A stretch of DNA of 64,000 nucleotides from Sabellastarte sp. h YS-2021 (lineage: Eukaryota; Annelida; Polychaeta; Sabellida; Sabellidae): positions 22,193,464 through 22,257,463 of the forward strand of contig OZ024929.1 of NCBI GenBank assembly GCA_964017235.1. Direction: 5' to 3'. The notes below the pieces were generated by a model that searched no databases, was not told where the DNA came from, and saw only the letters and a list, made by a program, of their open reading frames with translations. How positions within the stretch are numbered: the stretch's first letter is position 1; each line of letters begins with the position of its first letter. Of the stretch, positions 23,201 through 35,300 are shown piece after piece. Position numbers and translations under genes: made by a program.

Positions 23201-24078
23201 CATATATGGCCATAATAGTCCAATGGAATATTTTAACAATCGAATGTTTCAAGCCGGACTGTGGTTTGTTAGTGATTTATTTTATGATAATGATAAATTA
23301 ATACCAATTAATATCTGGATGAAAAGAGGGGTGCTAGCCCAAGATTATTTGACATGGAGAGGTTTAGTTACCACTGTGAGGCAAAAATCTATGAAATATA
23401 TAAGAAACAATTCAGATGAAAAACTTCAAGATAAACCTCTTGTAAATTCATCTAAAGAAATAATAATTTCAATGAAGCCAAAACTATTTGAAAAAAATAA
23501 AAGGAAAACAAATAAAGTATGTGTTCACTGAGAGAGCACTCCACCAAGTTAAATATAAAAATAAAATTTACTATAACGCATTATATGGTCAAACTATCAG
23601 TAGTAAATGGGAAGATGTCTTCAAAATGCCATACATTATGCCTGTTGATAACCATATTAGAGATTTAAATTATAAGATTCTGTTCAGAATTACGGCGACA
23701 AATAAACTTTTATACCAAATGGGAATAAAGAATAATCCAAATTGTCTTATATGCTTCTTATCGGTTCACGCAGTAGAACATTTATTTTATGAGTGTAATA
23801 CTACTAAAAATTTTTGGGTCACTTTGAGCTATATGTGGAAAATGTACATTCACAACAAGAATTTTAACATTGGTCTATCAGACATTATTTTTGGGTATAA
23901 TCTTCAAAATTTTGAAGGCACCAAATCTTTAAATACAGTAATCTTGCAGGCAAAATATTATATATATAAATCCTTTTTAAAGGAAAAAGCTGCTACAATA
24001 ACGGGATTCTTATCTTACTTAAATCAGTATGTTAATATTTGTAGAAAATTGAAAATAACTTGGGAAAACATATTCTAG
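20269..24078 (+). pseudogene. LINE ORF2: APE endonuclease and reverse transcriptase, split by two frameshifts
   Basis: It starts at ATG 20269 and runs in three frames, 20269-22119, 22155-23531 and 23488-24078, about 1,270 codons in all, normal for L1/Tx1. The N-terminal endonuclease shows LSVNIRGLRD, LFQETF, YILNVYLPN, MGGDWNI, SRLDFWLIS and YSDHSAIV. The reverse transcriptase shows KSPGNDGLTIEFYKHFW, NWRPIALLNLDYKI, ENQSGFVSGR, IDFEKAFDS (just after the first frameshift near 22110), GVRQGDPLSPYLFI and QFADDLT. The last frame has the zinc knuckle C-x2-C-x9-H-x4-C (CLICFLSVHAVEHLFYEC). The second frameshift lies around 23490-23530. The endonuclease nicks the target and the reverse transcriptase primes from it. 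Lacking one intact frame, this copy cannot make the full protein. Confidence 0.95.
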
Positions 24079-24310
24079 ATACACTTAAATCTTTTGTAAC
24101 TACTGCAATTTGAAAATTTAAGCTGATTTTAATTATGTTCCAAAAAAAAACTTTAAATGTAAATATACTCTAGCATATATACCTGCCTGAATGATGTGGA
24201 ATTGTATTGTCTCTGTGTTTTGTTTTCTTGTCAGTTTGTATTGTCTGTGCCACGTGCCATTGTTTTTGTTATGTATGATAATTGTAATGTACAAAAACTT
24301 AAAATAATAA

Positions 24311-24318
24311 TAAAAAAA
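24311..24318 (+). other. A-rich 3' tail of the LINE
   Basis: A short run of A following AAAATAATAATA directly abuts the right target duplication, as in retrotransposed copies. Confidence 0.85.
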
Positions 24319-24334
24319 AAGACCTCTCTTGATT
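24319..24334. repeat. Right target-site duplication of the LINE
   Basis: AAGACCTCTCTTGATT, identical to 18093-18108. Confidence 0.95.
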
Positions 24335-24487
24335 ACAGTTACTCAATCTCTAGGTGATAACTAATAAAACAAAACAACATTGCAGCGAAATGGAGTTTTG
24401 TTCTAGAATTTTTACAGTCAGTTGAACTTAGAATTTGTTTCTGATGATTGGGAGTTGTTTACTTTCCTTTCATTAGTATGTTTTTAC

Positions 24488-25230
24488 CTAATCTAATCTA
24501 ATGTGGACTTTTATAGCGCTTAATATCCACCAATGACAGACTCTAAGGTGCATCTGAACATAAAACAATGCAATGTATGTTAATCCAATGACATAGCCAG
24601 GTCATACCAAGGAGACACAGGGGTGACAAGGGAGGCTATGGCAGATAGGCTTTTCCAAACATGTAAAGTTTTGAGTTTTTTCCCGAAGGAGGCAACAGAT
24701 GTTGTGCAGCGCACATCATTAGGGAGTTCATTTCCAGATCTTAGGAGCATCTCAGGCAAAACTATGGGCAATATCTTTGGCTGACTTAAAGACTGATGAG
24801 TGAAATGGAGGAACTGTCAGGTATCAGGGTGACTATGCCTGGTACTATAGGAACAACTGTTGAGAGACAAGAACGGTTCAAAATAGAAAGAACCACTATG
24901 TAAAATTTGCAAACCAGTGTTGCAGTTATGAACATACAGCATTACTTCACAGCAACCAGTGGAATTGCTTAGGATGGGTGTAACAAGAGCATACTTTCTA
25001 AGATTTGTGACAATACAAGCAAGGTATTCTGAATATTCTGCATCAAACCACACACCTAGGTTTTTGACAATGGATGAAGAACGCTTCCAAGAATACTGAC
25101 AGGAAATTCAGAGGAAATTTTCTGATGTTGAGCCTTAGAACCAAAAACAATAAATTCACTTTTTTCAGGGTTGAGCTTCAATTTATTGAGAGCCATCCAT
25201 CATCATACATCCTGAAGGTAGCAGCATATC
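24488..25230 (-). mobile_element. L2/CR1-like LINE, 3' half of the reverse transcriptase ORF and tail
   Basis: On the minus strand, with several stops and shifts, one reads WMALNKLKLNPEKSEFIVFG (25230-25140; the N-x-LKLN-x-xK-x-EF motif of the reverse transcriptase palm/thumb), VWFDAEYSEYLACIVTNLRK, then DAPKIWK/NELPNDVRCTTS and FGKKLKTLHVWKS, the usual C-terminus. A tail with TAAGCGCTATAAAAG and TAGATTAGATTAG (24488-24503) follows. It is heavily decayed. A sister fragment lies at 55135-55615. Confidence 0.75.
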
Positions 25231-25234
25231 AGCC

Positions 25235-26460
25235 ATATCAGCCATATAGAAAGGGAATTTAATACCTGGATGGAGGCTGATGATATTTTTTTAAATGTTA
25301 AAGATATTTCTTTATATTTTAATTTGCAGAAAAATAAATGTGTATGTCATATAACAAATACTAAAAACAATAATAATTTTGAAATAATGAAAGTGATATG
25401 TAACTTTGAAACAGTTTATGTTTGCACATCTTCAAAGGACTTTTATCCACAATCTCAAAAATGGTACAGGGTGTTCTCGAGGGGGCTCAACAAATTGTAT
25501 GACTTTTTTCTGTATGGGTTTTCTCTGCAGGGCTTTTCTATATATGATGAAAACCTGATGCAGGATATTTTGGAAAAGGGAAGTACATGTACCAAGAAGT
25601 TGTTATTTGTGTAACTTGATAACCAGTGAAATATGTAACATCTTTAAAATTATGGAGTTATTTATTTTAGGCTCTGTGAAAGGAATTCTGGTAGACATGT
25701 TATAAATAATGTTTTCTCAAACTTCACAATTGCTGAGGTCATATTTTAAAACACCAACCCCACACTCAGGTGTATTATACTATCAATTCAGTGTACCAAT
25801 ACATCTAGCCTTGCCCCTGGGCTGTACCAAAGCCCCTGGCTCAATACATGAAATACTGTAAGTCTGTACAAATACTATGCTGGCTTTTACATGAAACATA
25901 AACTCTTGGTATTTCTTTCGGACCTTAGATACTAGGCTCTGGTTAGAACTAAGTAGAATGTAACATAAAATGTAATGCCGATTCCCTTTGAAAATTAATT
26001 ATGTTTTTTACAGGTCAGATTGTTTCTTTCAGTCACACTTAGTTCCAGTATTCAATTTGCTCTTTGAATATCATGGATACCTGCTGTTGGAAAAATATAA
26101 AAATATAGAAAAATATATAAAATATAAAACATAATAGCTTAATAGCTTAGAGTATAGAACAAGACTACCCAAAACCAGAAGATATACAATACTGTACATA
26201 CATGTTACTTTGTGTTAATCATTTGCATAGTGCAAACGTTTGGGTTTACAATCACTTTTGACCAAAAAAACAAAATACAGGCTGATAGTATATGGAAGTG
26301 GTTAAATGGCAAACTAGTCAACCACTCTACATTAACATTTCTAAAGAAAGTGACAATTATGGAACATATTTAATACTGGGTTGTGTAGAAAAATCTGGAA
26401 TACCATAAAATCGGCATACATGTTAATACAGTTCAAACCTTATTGATCAATAGTTATTTC
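25235..26460. other. Intergenic, no supported gene
   Basis: A 114-codon plus-strand frame (25270-25614) opens MEADDIFLNVKDISLYF and matches nothing I know. It may be chance. The stretch near 26095-26140 is low-complexity AAATATA. Confidence 0.35.
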
Positions 26461-26462
26461 AG

Positions 26463-26648
26463 GTTTGTGTTATAACAATGGGAACTACTTCAGTTTTGAA
26501 TTGGAATTTTGAAGATCCCCAAACTAGTAGTTTACCCAGTTTGTTTTCCGCCTTTGCTGCTTTACCTCTTGTGAGTGGTAATATTACCAGCTTCAAAAGT
26601 GCAGTGGACCTGGCTCTAAACAAAGTAATGAAAAAAACCACAAGTCAG
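26463..26648 (+). CDS. Possible internal exon of an unidentified host gene
   Basis: A plus-strand acceptor (AGTTATTTCAG, AG at 26461-26462) and donor (CAG then GTAAAA at 26649) bound an open frame of exactly 62 codons, phase 0 at both ends. It starts VCVITMGTTSVLNWNFEDPQ and includes LPSLFSAFAALPLVSGN and a lysine-rich end KVMKKTTSQ. The codon pattern looks more protein-like than the neighbourhood. I recognise no family, and no partner exons were identified. Confidence 0.3.
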
Positions 26649-27502
26649 GTAAAAATAGCCAATAAATGTATATGTCACGCTATAAATTCCAAATTGGTAA
26701 ATTTGAAATGATAGCTCTTGTATTAGTTTGTGATCTATTTAAATATTCATACTGGATGAATATTTTCACACAAACATGATGGTTTCTTTGATATCTTAAA
26801 ACAATTTCAACTCACAGAAATGAGTATGGTTTACCATATGAAATAAATTCATGATGGTGTACAAAGGTCTTCCATTCATATTACATGTAATGGGGGGTAG
26901 CATCAAGGTGCTACCTTAATCAGTGCTAGTTTGGAAAAGTTTCTCTGGTCATCTAGGTCGATATCAATGATTGGCTGACCCCTCTGATGACCCTAGCAAT
27001 TGCCGCCAAAAGCTATCCACCATCATTAAATAATTTGATTTCAATCAGGCAACTTGTCTTCTTTTAAACTTAACATCTAGAATTTTTATTATTTTGTTTT
27101 GTGACCACGGACGCCAGGAATTGATCTATGTGAAGAATATATATTGGACATTTCATTGTACTGGAATATCTGCAGTGTTTCACTACTTGACGGCGTCAGA
27201 TGTACAGCTGACACACGATCCTGGGAAGGGATGTGTCTTGTTTAATGCGAGTTTTGCTCTGTTTCAGAGCAGCAGTGAAGGGATGAGTTTATTTTATATT
27301 TTATTTTAATATTTTAGTATTTTACACATATTTTACAACTGTTATTGAATAATTATTTTATGTAAACTTCTCTTGCGTAAACCCCTAACTCATCTGAAAC
27401 CCGTATTAAACAAGGTATCACCCACGGGTGAATATATATTTATTTCAGAAACAGTAACTGTAAAAGCCATTTCATTTACAAACATTAACTCTGTTTTATA
27501 AT

Positions 27503-28536
27503 ATGGCTCCGAGGAAATATAAATGTAATCAATGTAACCAAACCCACAAGAAACCAATTGACGAACAATGCCCGTCTTTGTTACATAATGATAGTACTGA
27601 AAGTGTGAACAGTAGTCTTCAAAATACTGACGTTAATAGCCAGATTCTGGCGGAACTACAAAAATTGAATGGCAGAATTGCCACAGTTGAGGAGAAAGTA
27701 CAAAATAACGCTCAGAAACTGTCCAATGTTGTACCTCAGGTTTATAATACCCCTGTCACACAGCCCCAGCTCATGGGTGAGGCGACAAACGTCAGAAGTA
27801 GACATTCTTCTGCAGCTGAGTCATCAGTTAGAAGTCAAGACGTAGTGGTACTGTCACTCAACTCCCTCCAGACGTCTCAAAGAATCCAGGCTGAAGTGGA
27901 CGAGAGACTGCGTCACCTGGCCCATTTATCCACAGAACAAGGTAAATTAAAGAGCCAAAGGGGGGCAGTGAAAATATTTATGTTAAAAAACAGATTCCCT
28001 GGCCCCAAAATCACATATTAGGGGGTCAGGCAAAAGCTAGAGTGTCATATGACGGTTTGTCATGGTGCCAATGGATGGCAGGTTTTGCCACCATAGCAAG
28101 AGAAGAGTCGGACTTAGACACGAAAAACGCGATGCTGGAATATCTGGCTGATCTCATGGAGGATGCCCACGACTTTTCGTGGGCATCCGCCAAGGGCAGT
28201 CATGCCGTATTATTATGTAAAATGGAAGAAGGAAAAATACAATGGACAGACACCCACAAAATCGACCGCGTTCGACGGGCACATGCCCAGCGTTTCACTC
28301 AGCAGAATGCTCAAAATTCGCAAAAAAGAACGGATAGCAAGGGAATACCTTGCAAATTTTTTCAAAAGGGCACATGCCAGCACAAAACGGGCCACAAGTC
28401 GGGCTCAGTCTTTTATAAGCACATTTGTTCAGGCTGTGCCTCTCAGGGTAAAGAATACAGGCATGCAGCAAAAGATTGTCGGGTATCTCGTTCAAAAAAC
28501 GAGTCAGGCACTGCAAAACTGCAGTGCCAAGTGTAG
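27503..28536 (+). pseudogene. Fossil gag-like region
   Basis: A cysteine/histidine-rich beginning, a middle stretch and a zinc-binding Cys/His cluster near the end resemble the first ORF of Ngaro/DIRS elements, which packages element RNA. The second fossil has a recognisable counterpart. It is broken about once and treated as a fossil. Confidence 0.7.
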
Positions 28537-31319
28537 AAAACCAATACGTGTCAAAAGGTCATATGGGACAGGTCGAGGATGCAATGTATAGGAAAGTTTG
28601 TAAAAAATCAAAAAGCAGAACTGTATATAATAAATGTTTGTACAATGTTGAAAGTGTAAACTGGAGGGCTGATTGGTCCAAATTCTGTAACAGGTCATAT
28701 GCAGAGGTGGTGAAACAAAATAATCAGCCTAGGCTGAAAGTTAAAAAGTACACAAAGATCATGTCATATCCCAGAGACATTAGGCAGGTCAAAAATGTCC
28801 TCTCTAATCATAGGGCCACCCACGAAGAGGGTCAGTCCAAAACTGTATCCCAAAAAACCACTGCCCTATCCAACACCAAAGTAGTGAGACTTAAAACCAC
28901 CAATGTAAGGGAGAGGGATTTTTTCCAACTTCCGACCAGAAATAGGTTCAATTTGCTAAATCAAGATCTGCAACCAATTAATGACACAGAAACCACTTTT
29001 AATCCTAATGCACCAGAGTATGTACCCATAGCAAACAGACAAGTAAAGCAAAAGGGCAAAACAACTCAGCAAATGTATATCACCGAAAACCCAACCACTA
29101 TCGACACAAATCGCAGCAATGTGAAAGCACCTTTAGATTACAGTGACGTCACACATAATAACACTGGGCAAAAGGTCAGACAGTGCAGATGTCCACAAGG
29201 TAGGAGCCAACTCGTTTCTGACGTCACTCACAGACAAAATAATCCAGCAGACACTCTCAAGGTGAACCAGGACAATTTCAGTGCACAAGTACTACAAGCC
29301 CCTCACCAGGCTAGCAATGAAACCCATAACTCGTCTAGACGTAATATTGGAAAGTTGCGTGACAATGCGGGGGTGGCTAGTCAGTGCAAAAGTGGGGGAG
29401 GGACAGTTTTAAAACCTAAAGCTCCTGTCACATTGTACCGATTCCCTTCACCAAACACTGATTGTGGGGCGGTTGATAAAAAACAGTACTCACCACTGCT
29501 GGATGACAAATACAGTCTAGCCATTCATAATAAAACCTATAAAAAGGCATTACTGTGGCAAGCCAGGGACAATACCACCTTCAAAAAATGGCAATCCCAA
29601 AATAAAGACAAGTTTGGGTTTACACCTTTAGGTGACCTCACTGTACCCAATGTCAATTTGGCTAATAATACTACCGACAGTCCTCTTGATATTCACAAAA
29701 GGGTCAGAGCTTCTCAAGTGCCAAATTTTTTAGGTTTTCAAATTAACATCAGATCTCAGCTAAACGTTGAGGCATGGGAAGAAGTCCTACAAGACTATTG
29801 GGATAAACAACTACTTTTTCTTATTAGGTATGGGTTCCCCTTGGATTTTGACAGCAAACTTGAGGCAGACCTACAACATAGTGGAAAAAACCATCCGTCA
29901 GCCATACAATTTCCCAGTCATGTGGACACATATTTAAAAGAAGAGAGTGAATTTAAAGCTATTCTAGGCCCTTTCAAGGACCCACCCATAAGCCCCCTTC
30001 ACATTTCACCGTTCCTGACACGGGAAAAACAAGGATCTCAAAACAGACATGTTATAATTGATTTAAGCTTCCCTAAGGGTCATGCAGTCAACTCTAACAT
30101 TTCAAAGGATGTTTATTTAGGCACTCCATTTCTTTTAACCCTTCCTTCTATTGATACCATCACAAACAAAGTCAGGCAGCTAGGCAAGGGCTCACATTTA
30201 TACAAGGTTGACATCACTAGGGCTTTTCGGCATATCAAAATTGACCCTAGGGACTATCATTTGCTAGGGTTAAGGCATGAAAACTACTTTATTGACACCT
30301 GCCTGCCATTTGGATACAGGCACGGGAGCGCTATTTTTCAGCGTATAAGTGATGCTGTGCGTCACGTAATGACGTCACGGCGCCATGACATCATAAATTA
30401 TCTGGATGACATAATTTGGTTCGAACTCCCATCAAAAAGCAATGATGCCTTTCAGTACCTCCAGGACCTCCTAAGAAAACTAGGTTTTTCTCTTAACGAA
30501 AAAAAAATTGTAAAGCCACAAACCAAAGTCTCTTGCTTGGGAGTAGAAGTTGACACTGTCAACTTTACCGTCGCAGTTCCCCCGGAAAAAATGAAAAAAA
30601 TCAAAGAAACATGTTATGGCTGGGTAGGTAGGAAAAAATGTCGTAAAAATGAATTACAATCATTATTGGGGGCACTTCTGTACATTAGTAAATGTGTGAA
30701 ACATGCAAGAAGTTTCCTCAATAGGATGCTAAGTGTTCTGAGAGACAACTATAACAGCAGTGTTATCCTCCTTCCAGATATTTTTCACCAAGATTTGAAC
30801 TGGTTTATAAAATTTTTACCATCTTTCAATGGCAAAGCCTTTTTTGACCACACCCCTGTGGCCGGTGAAATTCAATTAGACGCATGTCTTCAGGGCCTGG
30901 GTGCTTGTTTCACTAATCAAGTATATACTATAGAAATACCATTAGGATACAAAGACTTCAATATTTCGCATCTAGAAATGCTAAACATTCTGGTAGCATT
31001 AAGAGTATGGGGACCAGCTTGGCAGGGAAAGAAATTGCTGGTCCACTGCGACAATCAGGCTGTGGTCGCCATTTTGAATTCAGGGGCCACCAGGGATCTT
31101 ACTTTGGCTGCCATAGCCAGAAATATATTCATGGAATCGGCCAAATGTGACATTAACCTAAGTGTCATACACATATTAGGAAAAGACAACCCCATAGCAG
31201 ATCTGCTCTCACGTTGGTATATCACAGATAATGCAAATACAAAATTGAGGGACATGAAACCACAGCCCAGATGGGTAAATGTCCCCAGTAATATTCTTGA
31301 AATTGATTGGTCTATATGA
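28476..31319 (+). pseudogene. Fossil reverse transcriptase and RNase H region
   Basis: This long frame has a low-complexity N-terminal part, a reverse transcriptase core with a YLDD-type active-site box, and an RNase H domain with the usual D...E...D pattern, of the DIRS/Ngaro kind. It overlaps the gag-like region upstream and slightly overlaps the recombinase downstream, as this family is known to do. It appears open throughout. Confidence 0.85.
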
Positions 31320-32320
31320 ATTTAGGTATAACCGGGGCCATGCACAGCTTGGCAGAGAAAGCAGTAGCCAGGACTCAAAGGGCGTTTCAACCATCGACTC
31401 AAGCAGCCTATAACAGACATTTCAGGTCCTTCCTGGCCTACACCATTGTTATGAATTTTGACATCATATGTTCCCCTGTTTCTGTCATGTTACTGTTATC
31501 ATTTCTGGAATCTTTGGTACAAAACAATACCTCCCATTCAGGAATAGCAAATTGCCTTTCAGCAATCAAAGCCAAATTATCTCTCCATGGCAAATCAGTG
31601 CAAGCCTTCAATTATCCCAGAATAACATACTACCAAAAAGCCCTCATCATGGATAAGCCTTTTAAAGTCAAAATCAATGCCATTATTAATATACCATTGT
31701 TGAGTAGAATCATCAGTTTGTGCGACACCCTCTACATGGGACAGGTGTATAAGACGGCTTATCTCATTGCCTTTTTCTCATTTCTCCGGATTTCCAACTT
31801 AGTCCCACATAAAATTTCCGCATATTCTCCTTTGAAGCAGCTGGCAAGAGCAGATGTCATCTTTGGCCCACCAGGGCTGCATCTTGTTCTGAAATGGTCA
31901 AAAACAATGCAGGCAAAAAATGCAGTTAGAATCATCAAACTTCCTCAATTACCTTTATCACCTTTATGCCCAGTTAATGCCACAAGAAAAATGCTCAAAC
32001 TTGCGCCAGGCACAGCCGATTCACCCTTGTTTCAAACAAAATCCAAATCACAGTGGCTCCCACTCACAGATTCTCAGCTACGAAAACACCTAAAAGGGAT
32101 TATGCTAAAACTAAATATGTCACAAGCAGGGATCACATTCCATAGCTTCAGGCGGTCAGGGGCCACTTTTGCATTTAATGCTAATGTTCCCATGCAAAAC
32201 ATAAAGAGTCATGGTACTTGGACTTCCAATGCAGTCTGGAGGTATATCACCCAAGACCACAACACCTCGGAACAGGTAGCCAGGGCCTTCCAGACTGCCC
32301 TTTCCTGCACCACCTCCTAG
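31307..32320 (+). pseudogene. Fossil tyrosine recombinase region
   Basis: A phage-integrase-like recombinase with an N-terminal core-binding part and a C-terminal catalytic part showing the H-x-x-R pattern and a late tyrosine. Ngaro/DIRS elements use this enzyme in place of a DDE integrase, so they leave no target-site duplication. It appears open throughout. Confidence 0.85.
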
Positions 32321-32880
32321 CCGGGGTTGGGGAATGACATGGACAAGGCATAGGCAAACAACCATTGGGGTCACCTCCCCTTTGTTTATGTCATATAAAC
32401 ACGCTTAAATATACCTTCATAAGATTGCATTAACTTAAGGTCACCTTAACACATTTCTGGCCTTAGGCTGAAATTGAGCCTAGGCCTACAAAATCCTAAA
32501 AGAATCTCTCACATCGGAAAGTTGTCATTCAGGGCTGAAACACAGCCCCACTTTAAGTTCATGTCTTATCTTTTCTTCCAACCAACAAAGACTGGCCTCA
32601 TCTTACACTGTAAGTAAGTAAATTCAATGCCACAGGCCAGTTTATTTAAACTCTAGATTCACTTTCCACTCTTTAAAGACTGGCTCTAATTTTCACTTTA
32701 AGTAGGCCCACGGCATAACATAATGCCAGTCTTAAATTGTGGGCTAAAAGCAACCCACTCTTTATCATTCCAATGTTTGCTTAACCTCAAGTTAAGGTCA
32801 CCTTAGGACCAAATGTTTGCATGTGAGGTGACCCCAAAGTATTAATGTGTACATATATTTAGAATAAATGTAGTATATAT
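32321..32880 (+). repeat. Fossil element 3' non-coding region with internal repeats
   Basis: Two related blocks (AAAGACTGGCCTCATCTTAC and AAAGACTGGCTCTAATTTTC, each followed by an AATGCC-CAGGCCAGT-like segment) and an inverted pair TTGGGGTCACCTC (near 32367) and GAGGTGACCCCAA (near 32824) fit the split-repeat ends known in Ngaro elements. The near-palindrome TTAAGGTCACCTTAA occurs at 32435 and again, in part, at 32792. Confidence 0.55.
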
Positions 32881-33059
32881 TCCCAACTTGGGCTGTTTCA
32901 ATGTTCACACAAGGTCAAACTCAAACCAGGGCACTGATATGCTATTGCAGTTCTGGCGGCAAATGCCATTTTCAGTAATTAACTATACTGCTGTAAGTTC
33001 GTACAATATGGCATCACCAAATCCAGCATTCCCAAAATTCTGTGCATTGTTTACAGAAT

Positions 33060-33420
33060 CGAGAGAATGAGTCATGCCACACCATATTTAGAAAAGCTTC
33101 ATTGGCATCCCATTACATATTGTATCCTTTTTAAATATAACCTTCTTACTTTTAAGGCCATCAATTTCTCCCAACCTCCATAGCAATTTCACTTGTGGAA
33201 ATGGGCTACCGGTGTCACCAGTTGGAAACACCTACTGAATGAAACAGTCTTCAGCTCATTGTTAGATCCCAACAGACCATCTCCAGTTTCAGGAACCAAC
33301 TCAAAAGATACCTTTTCAGACTGGGATAACCACCACCAAAGTCATCCCTCTCTGGTGGGCGCTTATTAAATTATGCCCTCTCTCTTGTTTTGGACTCCCC
33401 ATTTTTTTAATAATTGTGGT
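33060..33420 (+). mobile_element. L2/CR1-like LINE 3' fragment
   Basis: At 33076-33180 the plus strand reads TPYLEKLHWHPITYCILFKY followed by NLLTFKAINFSQPP, matching the LHWLPV-x-RI-x-FKI...LTFKAL segment near the end of L2/CR1 reverse transcriptase ORFs. A decayed C-terminus follows, with a CACCACCAAAGTC phrase also seen at 3150. Confidence 0.6.
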
Positions 33421-33597
33421 ATATACCACTTCAAGCCATCTAGGTTAGCTCCGTCGGGTCAGACTTAACCTGACTATTTCAGTATAGCTGGTAGTCAAAA
33501 GCTGGTGGTCAATAGATGTTTTTTTTAATGTTTTTGCAAAAGTTGTTGGGTACAGATTAAGGTTAGCATGTACTTTCTGAGCCCTAATATATCCCCA

Positions 33598-33690
33598 AGG
33601 GCCTAGTCGTTAGCAGGTTTGTCTTCTATTCAACTACAGTCACACTTATGTGGGTTCGATTGTAATGTCTATGCCAATTTGTTGTTACTT
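33598..33690 (+). repeat. tRNA-like SINE head
   Basis: GGGCCTAGTCGTTAGCAGG resembles a pol III A box and GTGGGTTCGATTG a B box, about 50 bases apart. There is no acceptor-stem pairing, so this is a SINE remnant rather than a tRNA gene. Confidence 0.5.
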
Positions 33691-33694
33691 CCAG

Positions 33695-34250
33695 ATGGGC
33701 CATATTACCATTATAGTGTCATTTTATATGAGACATAGGTTGTATTGGAAGATATATTAAACCATACTGAAACAAACATTTTAATGTTATCTCATTGTGA
33801 TTATTCACTGTTTGCTATTAGGCTTTTATTCATCCAATTAAAGGTTATGAGCCGTATTTTAAAGTTTGACATACAGTTTAGGACAAATTCTTTATATTCC
33901 TCTGCAGCAGTAACTGTGGTTAATTGACAATACAAATTCATCTGCAATTACTATGTTTATTGCATTAAAATCCATCCTGAAATGACAGAGAAAAGGTAAG
34001 TTAAAAACCACTGCTAACTTTTTAGCATTCTTTTTTTCAAATATAGACAAATTTTACTTATTGTTCATACAATATAGTGGATAATAGAAGTAACATACTC
34101 CAGTAAGCATGAATGAAACAAAAAATTACTCATGAAAAAGAACAATATAACACTCGTGCCTGTATAATATTGTTGGCATTAATGATCTAATTATTCCATG
34201 TTTGTAATGTGGTAATTCTTTGCATGTTTTTGTGTATTTTGTATTTATAC
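33695..34250. other. Intergenic, nothing recognised
   Basis: AT-rich sequence with no supported frame. Confidence 0.5.
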
Positions 34251-34254
34251 CCAA

Positions 34255-34516
34255 TATCTCAATGTACTACAGGGCTCAAAGCGCTATATGACCCATCTGA
34301 TTGCAGTACAGTCCAACTCTTGAGTTCCTGACATTCCCCTAACTGAAATACAGAGGCTCAGAGATGACCATGTATCAACGTCCTTGAGGTTCTCTAGCCT
34401 GCCACTAGGGATAGGACCCAGACATTCAAGTCATTATGTATCTGCCTTTACCTTGGTTTGAACTCATGTCTTCTGTGTTCCTAGGCGAGTATGTTACCCA
34501 CTAGGGAACAGTGGGA
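34255..34516 (-). mobile_element. tRNA-derived SINE (family 2)
   Basis: On the minus strand it begins CTCCCACTGTTCCCTAGTGGG (A box region), then GAGTTCAAACC (B box). The body contains CTCAAGGACGTTGATA and GTTGGACTGTACTGCAATC, and the tail has ATAGCGCTTTGAGCCCTGTAG, an L2-like ending. It pairs along its length with 48590-48891. Confidence 0.75.
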
Positions 34517-34761
34517 GATGCTTCCTGCTGTATGTCATATGTTTCTGTATATATCATAGGATCTTTGCAGTTGACCTTGAATCAGAAATAAAGATGAAAC
34601 AATTGAAAGTTTTGGCATGTGGAATAGAACTGAATGTATTCCTCATAGAAAAGTATCCTGGTCTGGTAAAAGCTATTGCTTGTTCGCAAAATGAAGGTGA
34701 AATTCAAGTTGTTTTAAAAGTTAATTGCTTCCTTACTTCTCAACAATGTTAACAATATTAA

Positions 34762-35065
34762 CAAGAGCACTTGTAGATTGCCGACCTCAACCAAGACACA
34801 TAATTATAAGTAAAGGGGTTAATCCGGATCTGTAACATTTTTGGTATCCAGACGGTGATCCAAATCACTCACAATAATCGGTTCTATGACGGCCAAGGCC
34901 CATCTTCTGTTTTTTTTTTTTCATTTTTCATGAAGATCCAACCAACAGTATTTGGGTAGTCCTGCTAACAGACATATAGACGGTCATGAAAATAATATCT
35001 CCTTGGTGAAGGTAATTGCCTCCAGATACAGGGAAAGTCATTCTTAGTTCCCAGCATCCCATATG
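34762..35065. repeat. Interspersed repeat of unknown class, copy 1
   Basis: AGAGCACTTGTAGATTGCCGACCTC opens a stretch that resembles 52405-52700 (AGAGCATTTGTAGACTGCAGACCTC), including a GATCCAACCA-like segment, GCTAACAGACA and a late ATCTCCTTGG. It has no coding frame. Confidence 0.5.
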
Positions 35066-35210
35066 GACTGTGTGTAATTCCTGTTACTTTGGTAATGGAT
35101 CTGGTTCAGGTAATTTCTACTCTTTACAATTTATGGATGCCAGTCTATTGCCGGTTTACCTACCCATGTAGTGCTGAGCAGTATTCACTAACATGGAGCT
35201 AAAAAATCAA

Positions 35211-35300
35211 GTTTTGATTTGATTTTCAGATGAGCTGCAGTTGGTATTTATGAAAGTTTTGATTTGATTTTCAGATGAGCTGCAGTTGGTATTTATGAAA
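35211..35300. repeat. 45-bp tandem duplication
   Basis: GTTTTGATTTGATTTTCAG with the following ATGAGCTGCAGTTGGTATTT starts at 35211 and again at 35256, apparently without differences. Confidence 0.9.

Larger units (their letters stand above)
18109..24318 (+). mobile_element. L1/Tx1-type LINE, young, slightly 5'-truncated, about 6.2 kb
   Basis: This non-LTR retrotransposon is bounded by a perfect 16-bp duplication and ends in AAAATAATAATAAAAAAAA. It holds ORF1 (18111 to about 19398), an unusually long 870-bp spacer and ORF2 (20269-24078). The left junction falls inside or at the very start of ORF1 with no 5' untranslated region, so this copy is 5'-truncated. It carries one frameshift in ORF1 and two in ORF2, so it is not autonomous as it stands, but it is otherwise little decayed. 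An L1/Tx1 affiliation is inferred from the transposase-22-like ORF1 and the ORF2 layout of APE endonuclease, reverse transcriptase and C-terminal zinc knuckle. Confidence 0.93.
26890..32880 (+). mobile_element. Fossil Ngaro/DIRS-type tyrosine-recombinase retrotransposon, nearly whole
   Basis: Parts in order: 5' non-coding region (including GATTGGCTGACC near 26969, shared with the second fossil), gag-like region, reverse transcriptase with RNase H, tyrosine recombinase, and a 3' non-coding region rich in internal repeats. There is no methyltransferase part after RNase H, which points to a Ngaro-like lineage rather than classic DIRS. It looks mostly whole, with roughly one break in the coding part, and so is fairly young compared with the copy at 35930. 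Outer limits are approximate because I could not pair terminal repeats with certainty. Confidence 0.8.

Noticed and set aside
25270-25614. 114-codon plus-strand frame
   Set aside because: No family, splice or promoter support; the length is possible by chance in this AT-rich DNA.
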